Below are positions 50,279 to 58,905 of a stretch of 64,000 bases of DNA, in pieces (positions within the stretch are counted from its first letter, which is position 1; the number at the start of each line of letters is the position of its first letter). The stretch comes from CAZAQV01 sp964487255 (lineage in GTDB: Bacteria > Myxococcota_A > Polyangia > Polyangiales > CAZAQV01). The stretch covers positions 54,781 through 118,780 of the forward strand of contig CAZAQV010000019.1 of NCBI GenBank assembly GCA_964487255.1, given 5' to 3'. The position numbers and the translations under genes were made by a program. Below the pieces are notes generated by a model. It worked only from the letters and a program-made list of their open reading frames with translations. It did no database searches and was not told the origin of the DNA.

Positions 50279-52180
50279 ATGAGGAAAATGAGTGACGAGC
50301 ACGAAAAGGCCCCCGCGGACACGAAGCGTCAGAAGCTCGCGACACTCTCGCTTGCGACGCTCGGCGTGGTGTACGGGGACATTGGCACCAGCCCGCTCTA
50401 TGCGCTGCGCGAGTGTTTCCACGGCAAGCACGGCATCGCGCCGACGACAGGCAACGTTTTGGGAGTTGTTTCACTGATCTTCTGGGCGCTCATCATCATC
50501 ATCTCCATTAAGTACCTGCTCTACGTGTTGCGCGCCGACGACCACGGCGAAGGTGGCGTGTTGGCACTGATGGTGGTCGCGGCCAAGCAGGACCCCAAGC
50601 GCACGAAACATTTGACCTTTACCATCGCCATTGGGCTCTTCGGCGCCGCCCTCCTCTACGGTGACGGCACGATCACTCCCGCCATCTCGGTGCTGAGCGC
50701 CATCGAAGGTCTCAGCGTCGCCACGGACGCTTTCGATCCATACGTCATTCCGATCACCTGCGCGATCCTCATTGGGCTTTTTGCGCTGCAACGTCGAGGG
50801 ACAGGTGGCATTGGAAAAATCTTCGGGCCGGCGATGCTCGTCTGGTTCTCCGTATTGGCGCTTTTGGGCGCCGCGCAGATTTTCCAGAATCCCGCGGTCA
50901 TGGCAGCAGCCAGTCCGCTACACGCTATCTCGTTTCTCGCCTCGCACGGCTGGGGGGGCGTGCTCGTACTCGGCGCGGTCTTTTTGGTCGTGACCGGCGG
51001 TGAGGCACTGTACGCCGACATGGGGCACTTCGGCGCGCGCCCGATTCGCTGGACATGGTTTGGCTTCGTGCTTCCCGCCTTGCTCATCAACTACTTTGGG
51101 CAGGGGGCGCTGCTTCTCGATTCCCCCGAAGCGGTCGAAAACCCCTTCTACCACTCGGTTCCCAAAGTCGCGCTTTATCCCATGGTCGCGCTCGCAACGA
51201 CGGCGACAATCATCGCGTCCCAAGCCGTCATCTCTGGCGCGTTCTCGCTGACGCGGCAGGCGGTCATGCTCGGGTACTGGCCACGGATTCGTATCATTCA
51301 CACTTCGAGCGAAGAAATCGGCCAAATCTACGTTCCGAGCATCAACTGGATGATGATGATCGGCACCCTGCTCCTCGTGTTCACCTTCCGTTCGTCGAGT
51401 GCGCTGGCCGGCGCCTATGGAATCGCGGTCACCACGACGATGATCATCACCACCGTGCTGGCTTATTTCGTCACACGGCGCAAATGGGGCTGGCACATCG
51501 TGTGGTCGGTGCTGCTGAGCGCCGCGTTTTTGTGCGTCGACATCGCGTTCTTCGGCGCCAACATCGTCAAGATCGGTGACGGCGGTTGGGCTCCTCTACT
51601 CATCGCGAGCATCGTCTTTTTTGTGATGACAGCCTGGAGACGTGGTCGCGCCGACGTCAGTGAGATGGTGGAAAAGCACTGGCTTCCGCTCGCGCAGCTA
51701 TTCGATAAGCTCGGGGGCGGGACGGTGCGGCGCGTGCCAGGAACGGGCGTTTACCTCACGGGTCACACCGAAGGCGCGCCACCCGCACTCATTCACAATA
51801 TCGAACTCAATCACGCCCTTCACGAACGCGTCATTCTGCTGACCATCGCGTTCGCCGACAAACCACACGTGCAAGACCAGCAGAGGGTCAAGATCGAGGA
51901 GCTAGGCCACGGTTTTCATCGCCTCGTCGTGACCTACGGTTACAAGGAGAGCCCCGATGTAATGCAGATCCTCAAACGTGACGACACGCCCAGCCCGCCG
52001 CTCGAGGAAACCACCTTTATCTTAGGTCACGAGTTCATCATCGCCGACAAAAAAGGCGTCCTGCACCACCTGCGAAGCGCGCTCTACGCTTTTCTCTCAC
52101 GCAACTCCATCGCCGCACGTTTCTTCTTCAACTTGCCCCCGGACCGCGTCCTCGAAATTGGCAGCCAAGTCCATATGTAA
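50279..52180 (+). CDS. kup: Kup-type potassium transporter
   Basis: 633 aa, close to the E. coli Kup length. Kup imports K+ by proton symport. The conserved start TLSLATLGVVYGDIGTSPLYALRECF, the GDGTITPAISVLSAIEGL segment, the GGEALYADMGHFG loop and IYVPSINWMMMIGTLLLVFTF are all present. Twelve hydrophobic helices fill the first ~430 residues and a soluble C-terminal domain follows. Two possible ATGs, 50279 and 50288, differ by three codons. Confidence 0.97.
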   Translation: MRKMSDEHEKAPADTKRQKLATLSLATLGVVYGDIGTSPLYALRECFHGKHGIAPTTGNVLGVVSLIFWALIIIISIKYLLYVLRADDHGEGGVLALMVVAAKQDPKRTKHLTFTIAIGLFGAALLYGDGTITPAISVLSAIEGLSVATDAFDPYVIPITCAILIGLFALQRRGTGGIGKIFGPAMLVWFSVLALLGAAQIFQNPAVMAAASPLHAISFLASHGWGGVLVLGAVFLVVTGGEALYADMGHFGARPIRWTWFGFVLPALLINYFGQGALLLDSPEAVENPFYHSVPKVALYPMVALATTATIIASQAVISGAFSLTRQAVMLGYWPRIRIIHTSSEEIGQIYVPSINWMMMIGTLLLVFTFRSSSALAGAYGIAVTTTMIITTVLAYFVTRRKWGWHIVWSVLLSAAFLCVDIAFFGANIVKIGDGGWAPLLIASIVFFVMTAWRRGRADVSEMVEKHWLPLAQLFDKLGGGTVRRVPGTGVYLTGHTEGAPPALIHNIELNHALHERVILLTIAFADKPHVQDQQRVKIEELGHGFHRLVVTYGYKESPDVMQILKRDDTPSPPLEETTFILGHEFIIADKKGVLHHLRSALYAFLSRNSIAARFFFNLPPDRVLEIGSQVHM

Positions 52181-52347
52181 GTCACTCCCATTGCTGGAGG
52201 ACGCTCGCCCGGCTTCTGCAGTCCGCAGCTTCCGTTGCAAGTTGCCCCAAAGTGTGACGATCATGCTTCCCCACGCTTCCACGCAGAGTGAGTTTGTTCG
52301 CTTTTTCTCGACATGGCTTGGCATTGCGCTTGCGTAACTAGGTGGTC

Positions 52348-53205
52348 ATGACACACGAGCGAGCAATCGAAGAGAGCGGGTTTGGCATCCGGATGCTGAT
52401 GCTGGCGGCACTCAGCACTGCGGTCGCGGCAGCCTGCGATCGGCCCTATGGCGAGCACTTACCGGAGGCCCACCAAACGACGACCGAAGTCGAAGAGATT
52501 GAGGAGCAGCCCAACGACTTCATCGGTAAGACGGTCACCGTCATCGGCGAGATCGACACCACCTACACCGATCGCGCTTTCGAACTGGAAGGACTCGACT
52601 GGCTTTTTAGCGACGACGTTCTTGTTGTCAGCAAAAACGCGATGAAGGTCGGGCAGCGAGCGATGAGCACGGACGATATCGTGCGGGTCACGGGCAAGGT
52701 GCGGGAATTTTCACGAGACAAACTTGAGTCAGAGCTTGGCTGGCAGTTCGAACCTGCATTTGAGGCAGGTTGGAGCAAGCGTCCCGTCATTGTTGCAAAC
52801 GAGATCGAAGTCGTGCGGCGGCAGGCGATCTGGAGCGATAGTGACCTCGCAAGCGGCCTGCTCACTCGGCCCTGGCCGGACACCTGGTCTGCAGACAAAC
52901 TCGACCGGGCCAACGTCAGCTTCGAACGTACGCGGGTGACGCAGGTCGGAAAACGCTCGCTTTGGATCGGATCGCACGATGCAGCGTTGCTGGTGGTTCC
53001 CGAGAACCCGGAGGTGCTTCTCGCGCTCGAGAAAGGTGATTACATCAAGCTTGAGGGTGAAGTGCGCAAACGAAGCTCTCTGGGCCGAACCCTCGCAAAT
53101 TCCGAGCTTACTCCTTCGCAGCGCAAAACCTTGGAGAGCAAGGGCGTTTATATCGCGGCCAGCAAGCTCACCAAAGCCAGCGGCCCCAGCGGGGAACAAG
53201 GTTAG
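52348..53205 (+). CDS. Secreted lipoprotein with OB-like domain, unknown
   Basis: 285 aa from ATG 52348. A Cys at residue 30 (STAVAAAC) marks a possible lipobox after a hydrophobic stretch. Two beta-rich repeats look alike: PNDFIGKTVTVIGEIDTTYTDRAFEL with VVSKNAMKV, and KRSLWIGSHDAALLVVPEN with EKGDYIKLEGEVRK. Both resemble small OB-like domains of exported proteins. No catalytic motif is seen. A small membrane-protein gene follows 7 bases downstream. Confidence 0.7.
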   Translation: MTHERAIEESGFGIRMLMLAALSTAVAAACDRPYGEHLPEAHQTTTEVEEIEEQPNDFIGKTVTVIGEIDTTYTDRAFELEGLDWLFSDDVLVVSKNAMKVGQRAMSTDDIVRVTGKVREFSRDKLESELGWQFEPAFEAGWSKRPVIVANEIEVVRRQAIWSDSDLASGLLTRPWPDTWSADKLDRANVSFERTRVTQVGKRSLWIGSHDAALLVVPENPEVLLALEKGDYIKLEGEVRKRSSLGRTLANSELTPSQRKTLESKGVYIAASKLTKASGPSGEQG

Positions 53206-53212
53206 TTGCAAT

Positions 53213-53485
53213 ATGGGCGATACAAAACAAGAAGAGCAGCAGATCTCAAAAGGCGTCGCGGCGCCTCCCGATGCCGGTGCTCACGTCGGAAGCGCAAGCG
53301 TTCCAAGAGCGAGTTTGCAAGTTGGAGATCGCTCAGAACGTGCCGCGCCGGACTTGCAAGCTCAAGGTCGACCTCGTAGCCCCGGGTCCACACAAGGCGC
53401 TCGCTTTCATCCAGCACTGTGGACGATTCTAGCGACTCTCGCCTTGCTCATCGCCACCGCACTCGCGGCATTCTACTGGCCCTAG
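53213..53485 (+). CDS. Small tail-anchored membrane protein, unknown
   Basis: 90 aa. The N-terminal 60 residues are polar, rich in Gln/Gly/Ala/Arg and likely disordered; the C-terminus is one hydrophobic helix (LWTILATLALLIATALAAFYW). This is a tail-anchored layout. The gene starts 7 bases after the lipoprotein and is probably co-transcribed. The converging rhodanese gene ends 59 bases away. Confidence 0.55.
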   Translation: MGDTKQEEQQISKGVAAPPDAGAHVGSASVPRASLQVGDRSERAAPDLQAQGRPRSPGSTQGARFHPALWTILATLALLIATALAAFYWP

Positions 53486-53543
53486 GCTACGGTGCTTAGG
53501 TTTGCCGTTCATTTCGACTACAGGCCCGGTCTGCTCGGTGGCT

Positions 53544-53888
53544 TCAATCCCGTCCGTTTCCGTTTGAAGATTCGATTGGCATTCCGGCTCGGTGCCAGTC
53601 CTTTTTGCCCGCTTCGTAATCAAACACGTGTTCGTATCCCAAGGCCTCCATTTTTTGTGCAGCTTTGGGCGAGGCATTGCAATTCTCGTCCCAACAATAG
53701 ACGACGACGTCTTGCTCCTTGTCCGGAACCGCCTTCGTGATTTCGGACTCGAAATTCTCAGCGAGAGGTACGTTCATCGCGCCCGGGATGTGAAAGCGCC
53801 GGTACGCGTCGCTTTCCAAGACCTCGATGATCGCCAAATTCTCATCGCTAAGGCGCTGTTCGAGTTGTTCGCGGTCAATCGTTTTCAT
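53544..53888 (-). CDS. Single-domain rhodanese-like protein
   Basis: 114 aa from ATG 53888, which has AAAGGAG well placed upstream. A rhodanese fold is visible: AIIEVLESDAYRRFHIPGAMNVP, then the active-site loop VVVYCWDENCNAS with probable catalytic Cys65. Unlike most rhodaneses, the loop carries a second Cys (Cys70) and acidic residues instead of the usual CxxGxR. Substrate choice may therefore differ from thiosulfate. Divergent from the unknown gene pair at 54176. Confidence 0.85.
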   Translation of the reverse strand: MKTIDREQLEQRLSDENLAIIEVLESDAYRRFHIPGAMNVPLAENFESEITKAVPDKEQDVVVYCWDENCNASPKAAQKMEALGYEHVFDYEAGKKDWHRAGMPIESSNGNGRD

Positions 53889-54175
53889 GACGTATTCTCC
53901 TTTGCAAGGGATCCCGAGTGCTTGATGTTGCAAGCCGTGTGCCCCCGCACCATTGGGGGTGTTTCACGAAGGTCTGTCCGCCCAGAGGCGAACCACGCAT
54001 TGGTGTTCGTCGACCGCCGGGACACCTTGTCCGTGACAGTGTGGTTATTTGCCACGTGCTTGCGCCCCTCGAACATCATGCACCCGGGTCGATCGTTGCA
54101 CGATCATTGCAACGCACACTCAAAGGAGCAACGAAACACAAGAACGCGAAGACCCATATCTACAAGGGAGGCGCC
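53889..54175. other. Intergenic region with hairpins
   Basis: 287 bases between the divergent rhodanese and unknown pair; no gene is supported. Contains CCCCC/GGGGG (near 53943-53962) and a 7-bp hairpin CGTTGCA/TGCAACG (about 54094-54114). AAGGGAGG lies before the downstream ATG (54176) and AAAGGAG before that of the rhodanese. A promoter for each direction should be here, but none is clear by eye. Confidence 0.5.
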
Positions 54176-54490
54176 ATGGCGAACGACAACATCTACGGAG
54201 AAATCGACAACAAGACGAACCTACGCGACGTGTTTCGTCAAATCCGAAAGGATGTCGAGACTGCGCACAAGCGTGCTGATCTGACCGAGTTACATCGACG
54301 CGCGGGCTATCTGATTACGCTCAGCTACGCGCCGGCATGGAAGAAGAAGTTCGGCGACGAACTCGATGAGATACGTGCCACGGCCGAAGAGGAGTTCCAA
54401 ACCACTGCGCATAAGATCAACCGCAGAGCCGAGAAGATTGGAACCGATGCAGACTATGACGACAAATGGGGAGAGATGAAGCATGCCTAG
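54176..54490 (+). CDS. Unknown small protein, first of an overlapping pair
   Basis: 104 aa, ATG 54176, with AAGGGAGG just upstream. Predicted all-helical and charged, no signal peptide: LRDVFRQIRKDVETAHKRADLTELHRRAGYLITLSYAP, cited in parts as RQIRKDVETAHKRADL and ELHRRAGYLITL. The stop lies inside the following gene (8-base overlap), so the two are coupled and probably form a complex or pathway pair. No family recognised. Confidence 0.7.
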   Translation: MANDNIYGEIDNKTNLRDVFRQIRKDVETAHKRADLTELHRRAGYLITLSYAPAWKKKFGDELDEIRATAEEEFQTTAHKINRRAEKIGTDADYDDKWGEMKHA

Positions 54491-54917
54491 AGCAAACTAC
54501 AGTCCCACAGAATCCAAATATAAGGGCGGCGCCGATGAGATGTTTATTACATATGAGCTGCCGCAGAAGACTCGTGGTGGTGACAAAAGCGATTACCCAA
54601 AGGTCAAGCGCGTCTACATTGCAGGTGAAATCGAGAGCACTGAGATGGGTGACTTCGAAAAGAAGTCCGGAAAGCAAGTTCACGGCATGAAAATCGAGTT
54701 CAAACAGCGACGCCAAGGCTATGAGCGCGCTGGCTACACCGCTGAGCGTGAAGACACCGGAACAGAATACGACGTGGCGCCGACGACCGTAGAGTCGACG
54801 GAACAGCGCTTCACGAAGATCGTTGAGCTGCCAGAGCAGGCGCACGACGTGAAGTTCTTCAATGGTAAAGACAAGCTACCGGACCGCTACCGCAGTGCGC
54901 TGCAGGACATCACCTGA
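54483..54917 (+). CDS. Unknown small protein, second of an overlapping pair
   Basis: 144 aa, cytoplasmic by lack of signal. The sequence is beta-rich: MFITYELPQK, KRVYIAGEIESTEMGDF, then KVHGMKIEFKQRRQGYERAGYTAERE. It may be a small beta-barrel or OB-like domain. It starts 8 bases before the stop of the first gene. Function not recognised. Converges on the AsmA-like gene with 18 bases between stops. Confidence 0.7.
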   Translation: MPRANYSPTESKYKGGADEMFITYELPQKTRGGDKSDYPKVKRVYIAGEIESTEMGDFEKKSGKQVHGMKIEFKQRRQGYERAGYTAEREDTGTEYDVAPTTVESTEQRFTKIVELPEQAHDVKFFNGKDKLPDRYRSALQDIT

Positions 54918-54935
54918 TCGAGCTGGGCAGCTTCA

Positions 54936-55844
54936 TCACCCGTCGTTGCCCTCATCGATCGATTCGTCAGCGTCTTCATCGACGTCTTCGTCAATGTCTT
55001 CATCGGCATCGACTTGACGCGTGCCGCCCGGCGCGGGGCCTCCGTCATCCCTATCGTCGGCATCGCGATCCCCGCCCGCGAAAATTCCATCGGGTAGATC
55101 CAGGTCGAAGTACGCTTCGCCCTCTTGTCCGCCAATCGCGGGCACGTGGTAGTCGAGGTTGGCCACGGGCTCGGCGATCGACAGGTCCACAGCCATCTCG
55201 ACCAGCAGCGGGTGCGCGTGGTCGCTCTTGAGCCGACCATGCATTTTATAGAACGGCCGGTCTCCGATAATCGGCAGATCAACCTTGCCCTTGGTTTGAT
55301 CAAGTCGCCACAAGAAGCGATGCCCGATCTCCAAGTGGGCCAACCCTGAAATTTCTGTCAGGTTCATTTTTGGCTTACCTGGCAAGTCCACAACAATACG
55401 GTTTTGCACCAACTCGATGTCTTCGAAGATCAGTGGCGTCGCAGCGCGGTCGTCCGGCACCTCGCTGGCGTACACCAAGTTGACTTGCCCACCGGGACCC
55501 GACGTCAGATGGATCGTCGCCCGCTCAAAGCGTCCGTCCAAGAGTCTCAGCTTGCCGGTGAGAAGCTCCGAGACGACTGGATCGCCGCTCATGCGCTCCA
55601 CTTCGATCACGGTTTCACCATTGGGCGCAACCAACCGGTAGCCCGCGATGACAAGACGATCAAAGCCAACTTCTTCGATCGAGTCGATGGTGACCGTACC
55701 GCGACTCTCAGCGCTCGCATTGGAGGCCATGGTGTCGGCGAGCCAGGCGCGCCCTGTCGAAGTGTGCGCCACAAATGCTGCAGCCAGCCCCGCAAGAAGC
55801 AACAGCCCGAGCACTACGCCAGCAATCCATCCGATGACTTTCAT
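54936..55844 (-). CDS. AsmA/TamB-like membrane-anchored protein with acidic tail
   Basis: 302 aa from ATG 55844. An N-terminal hydrophobic helix (GWIAGVVLGLLLLAGLAAAFV) is followed by TSTGRAWLADTMASNASAE and a series of beta repeats (GTVTIDSIEEVGFDRLVIAG, FERATIHLTSGPGGQVNL). The arrangement fits AsmA/TamB-like proteins that span the periplasm in lipid transfer, but it is much shorter than typical members. The C-terminus is a low-complexity Asp/Glu tail (ADEDIDEDVDEDADESIDEG), encoded by imperfect short DNA repeats. Function inferred only from layout. Confidence 0.55.
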   Translation of the reverse strand: MKVIGWIAGVVLGLLLLAGLAAAFVAHTSTGRAWLADTMASNASAESRGTVTIDSIEEVGFDRLVIAGYRLVAPNGETVIEVERMSGDPVVSELLTGKLRLLDGRFERATIHLTSGPGGQVNLVYASEVPDDRAATPLIFEDIELVQNRIVVDLPGKPKMNLTEISGLAHLEIGHRFLWRLDQTKGKVDLPIIGDRPFYKMHGRLKSDHAHPLLVEMAVDLSIAEPVANLDYHVPAIGGQEGEAYFDLDLPDGIFAGGDRDADDRDDGGPAPGGTRQVDADEDIDEDVDEDADESIDEGNDG

Positions 55845-55880
55845 CCTGCCTCGATTCTCCACACATTCTTCACTTCGCCA

Positions 55881-56984
55881 CTACACGCCCCATTGAAGAC
55901 CGCGCATGGTAAACGCACGAGACAGCGCCCTCTCCCAGGGAGGATTGAGCAGCGTCTTAACGAGCAGGTTGCGAAGCCGGTCGTGTTTTGTCGGCCGCCC
56001 GAGCCACATATTGATCTCTGCGCGTCGCATCGCGGCTCTGGCCGTGCGCGCGCGCACGTGTGCATCCCGAAGCAAGGCATGCGTATCGCCGCCAAGTGCT
56101 CGCTTGAGCGCACGCGTCGTCTTCGCTGCGCCAAGCCAGCCCAGGTTCATGCCCTGGCCACCGATCGGGCTCACGACATGGGCGGCATCCCCAGCGAGCA
56201 CGATACGGCCGTGGAACATACGTTTGGCCATGCCGCGCTCCGCGTGAAAATAGCTTGTCTGCGAAGTGTCCCCGTGAAGCTGAAAGCCAGTGCGCTCAGC
56301 CACCGCGGGCTGAAAGGCTCGATCGTCGATGCGAGCGACCCAGCGTCGTTGACCCTCGGGCAGTGGAAAAGACTCGACCAGCCCATCTTGAGATAAGAAT
56401 ACGGCCGCATCGGAGCCGAACGGAGTTTGATCGAGATGGTCTTCCATCGCATAGGTCCCATCATAGTCGTGCGCATCAAAGCCGATGTTCAAAAGCTTAC
56501 GAATGCGACTGTGCCGACCGTCACACGCGACCACCCATTCTGCGTCAACCGGACCCGCAGAAGTTTCGAGTCGAACGCTGTTTTGTTGTGGCCAAATATC
56601 CTGAACTTCGGCGCCTCGATGCAAGACACCTGGGGTGCTCGCTTCAAGCGCGTCACTCAGAAGCTTCTCCGTTCGATATTGCGGCAGCGCAAGCACGAAC
56701 GGAAACGATCCACCCGAGCGCGCAAAGTCGATGCTCCCGAGCCGCCCGGCTGCCCCAAACGCATGGCCTTGACGCACACGCACTCCGGCACGCACGAAAG
56801 GGGAAGCAAGCCCGAGTTCGTCCAGAAGCTCCAGTGAGGGTGGATGAATCCCGATCGACCGACTCCCGCGATGTGGCAGCGACCAACGCTCGAACACCGT
56901 CGTTTCGAGGCCAGCACGCACGAGCGAAAGGGCCTGAAAGAGCCCAACCGGTCCCGCGCCTACGACCGCAACACGCGTTTTCAT
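55881..56984 (-). CDS. FAD-dependent aromatic hydroxylase (UbiH/PHBH-like)
   Basis: 367 aa. The FAD fold is clear: VAVVGAGPVGLFQALSL (GxGxxG at residues 9-14), the DG motif VACDGRHSRIRKL, and the GD motif VLAGDAAHVVSPIGGQGMNLG. Such flavoprotein monooxygenases hydroxylate phenolic or quinone-precursor rings. Its ATG overlaps the stop of the methyltransferase upstream (4 bases), and a type III PKS heads the operon. This gene order resembles srsA-srsB-srsC of Streptomyces, where the flavoprotein converts methylated alkylresorcinols into quinones; the homology is inferred. Confidence 0.9.
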   Translation of the reverse strand: MKTRVAVVGAGPVGLFQALSLVRAGLETTVFERWSLPHRGSRSIGIHPPSLELLDELGLASPFVRAGVRVRQGHAFGAAGRLGSIDFARSGGSFPFVLALPQYRTEKLLSDALEASTPGVLHRGAEVQDIWPQQNSVRLETSAGPVDAEWVVACDGRHSRIRKLLNIGFDAHDYDGTYAMEDHLDQTPFGSDAAVFLSQDGLVESFPLPEGQRRWVARIDDRAFQPAVAERTGFQLHGDTSQTSYFHAERGMAKRMFHGRIVLAGDAAHVVSPIGGQGMNLGWLGAAKTTRALKRALGGDTHALLRDAHVRARTARAAMRRAEINMWLGRPTKHDRLRNLLVKTLLNPPWERALSRAFTMRGLQWGV

Positions 56985-57559
56985 GCTTTCACTTCCGTAC
57001 TTGGAAAGAAGCGCGGCCTCGAGCCCAACACGCCCCGATAGTCGCTCACGCTCTCAAGCGCGGCCTCTTCTTCTCGGACTCGAAAATACAGAACACAGCC
57101 GTTGGCGACGGAGAAGACCACCGAAGTCATCCATGCGCCATGAACCAAGGGTAGCGCGGCGATCTCAAGAATGACGCCCAAGTAGTTGGGGTGTCGCAGG
57201 TAGCGAAAGATGCCGCTCGCAACAGGAGGCGTTTGGGGCAAGACCATGACGTTGACCGTCCATCGTTCGCCGAGGGCTCGCATGGCGAGCATGCGCAACG
57301 ATTGACCAAGCGCAAAGACGAGCAAAGCCACGACGGCAAGCGGAAGAAAAAACAGGCGGTCAGCGAGCCAGACTTCGAGCAGCATGGAGACAAACCAAGC
57401 CCCATGCATCACCTTCATCACAGGCATCTGACGTTCAGCGGCTTCATGCGCGCCTCGCTCGCGCAGCGCACGCTCATGTCGTCGGCTCTTTCGAACTTCC
57501 CACAGCCGCTGCATGACCACAACCAAGACCAAGAGACTAAAAAGGGCCTGACTCACCAT
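56981..57559 (-). CDS. ICMT/PEMT-like integral-membrane methyltransferase
   Basis: 192 aa with four or five hydrophobic helices. The C-terminal signature for the ICMT family is present: GIFRYLRHPNYLGVILEIAALPLVHGAW (quoted in part as RYLRHPNYLGV) with a later VREEEAAL. In Bacillus and Streptomyces type III PKS operons a similar enzyme O-methylates alkylpyrones or alkylresorcinols. The start overlaps the PKS stop by 7 bases and its own stop overlaps the next ATG, showing tight coupling. Confidence 0.88.
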   Translation of the reverse strand: MVSQALFSLLVLVVVMQRLWEVRKSRRHERALRERGAHEAAERQMPVMKVMHGAWFVSMLLEVWLADRLFFLPLAVVALLVFALGQSLRMLAMRALGERWTVNVMVLPQTPPVASGIFRYLRHPNYLGVILEIAALPLVHGAWMTSVVFSVANGCVLYFRVREEEAALESVSDYRGVLGSRPRFFPSTEVKA

Positions 57560-58692
57560 TGCAACAACACCAACTCAGCGCAAAACCCTGGCCCCATCGC
57601 GAGGAGCACACCAAACGAACCCGACACACGGGACGCCCGACGGACCTCGTCGAGCAAGAACAGAACGGACGAGGACGAAAGGTTACCGACCTCTGCCAGG
57701 TGCCTTCGGGTTGCAAGCAGAGCCTCGGGTTCGAGCCCGAGGCCTTCCTCCAAAGCGTTGATCACGGCGGGGCCACCAGGGTGACATACCCAGGTCGCAA
57801 TGTGGTCCCGCCTCAACCGATGGTCGCCCAAGAAACTATCGATCGCCTCAGGAACATACTCGGAAACCAGCTTGGGCACGTCGGGAGAGAGGACGACCTC
57901 GAAGCCCGTATCGCACACGTCCCATCCCATGGTCCGCTCGCTATCTCGGAAGAATACAGAGCGTGAGTCAAGGACGCGCGGAATGCTTCCTCGACGCAAC
58001 GAGATAGGTCCCTTGCGCGCGCCAGAGCGCCGCTTCGAATGGTCTTTTCCGCGCAGCACAACGGCCGCAGCACCGTCACCGAAGAGACCCGTGGCGATCA
58101 GGTTTTTGGTTGAAACATCCTCTGCCTGAAGGGTAAGCGAACAAAGTTCGACGCTGACCAGCAGCACGACCTCGTCAGGGTGACCGCGCAGATAATCGGC
58201 TGCGCGAGCGATACCCGCGGCACCACCCAAACAGCCAAGGCCAAAGAGCGGCACACGTTTGATGTCGGATCGTAACCCCAAGCGGTTGACGAGACGCGCA
58301 TCAAGCGAAGGGACTGCGATTCCGGTCACCGTCGTCGTGATAATGACGTCGACGTCTTGGGCAGAGAGCTCTGCGTCGCGAAGCGCCCGCTCGCTCGCCT
58401 CTTCGGACAGGTCCATCGCAACACGAAGCCACGCGTCATTGCGAGAGCCCAACCCCTGCAGCTCGCCGTAGCGTTCCGCTGGCAGGGCCAAGTTGCGCCC
58501 CTCAACGCCAACCCGGCGGAAGAAACGTCGCAACACATCTTCTTTTCCCTCAAGTGTCGGGAACACTTCGATGGCGAAGCGTGCGAGCTCTTCCTGATCA
58601 TAGCGGTGGGAAGGAAGAGCTTTGCCCGTACCCCCGATGGCAGGTGCGGCGACAGGCGACAGTTGTAAGGGAGCCAAGCGTGACATGTACAT
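57553..58692 (-). CDS. Type III polyketide synthase (chalcone/stilbene synthase family)
   Basis: 379 aa. The Cys-His-Asn triad is visible: Cys154 in PLFGLGCLGGAAG, His304 in WVCHPGGPAV and Asn337 in EVGNLSSSSV. These homodimeric enzymes extend an acyl-CoA or acyl-ACP starter with malonyl-CoA to pyrones or phenolic lipids. Clustering with an ICMT-like methyltransferase and an FAD hydroxylase points to methylated or quinoid alkylresorcinols/alkylpyrones. ATG at 58692; Met 3 is also possible. The divergent neighbour is a SAM methyltransferase. Confidence 0.94.
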   Translation of the reverse strand: MYMSRLAPLQLSPVAAPAIGGTGKALPSHRYDQEELARFAIEVFPTLEGKEDVLRRFFRRVGVEGRNLALPAERYGELQGLGSRNDAWLRVAMDLSEEASERALRDAELSAQDVDVIITTTVTGIAVPSLDARLVNRLGLRSDIKRVPLFGLGCLGGAAGIARAADYLRGHPDEVVLLVSVELCSLTLQAEDVSTKNLIATGLFGDGAAAVVLRGKDHSKRRSGARKGPISLRRGSIPRVLDSRSVFFRDSERTMGWDVCDTGFEVVLSPDVPKLVSEYVPEAIDSFLGDHRLRRDHIATWVCHPGGPAVINALEEGLGLEPEALLATRRHLAEVGNLSSSSVLFLLDEVRRASRVSGSFGVLLAMGPGFCAELVLLQW

Positions 58693-58874
58693 AAAGACTG
58701 CAACCCGCGTGCCGCCGATAATCAGCGGATTTCCATTGCGCAGCTGCCGCGCCCTGCCTCAACTTCGAAGTGATCGAGGCATCATGCCCCAGCAGGCAGC
58801 TTCGGCCACCAAACCCTTTGGTGCGAAGTCTCCGGTTCGACAGAGACGCTGCGGATCGCGTAGCGTTACGCTTG

Positions 58875-58900
58875 GCTCAACCAAGGAGCTCAACCAAGGA
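58875..58900 (+). promoter_or_regulatory. Duplicated ribosome-binding site before the methyltransferase
   Basis: A 13-base unit GCTCAACCAAGGA is repeated perfectly in tandem, giving two AAGGAG sites; the second lies about 5 bases before the ATG at 58906. Probably a recent slippage duplication that could change translation efficiency. Confidence 0.7.
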
Positions 58901-58905
58901 GAACG

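Noticed and set aside
53885..54079. 64-codon minus-strand frame upstream of the rhodanese
   Set aside because: It covers the ribosome site and promoter zone of the rhodanese and has no protein-like features.
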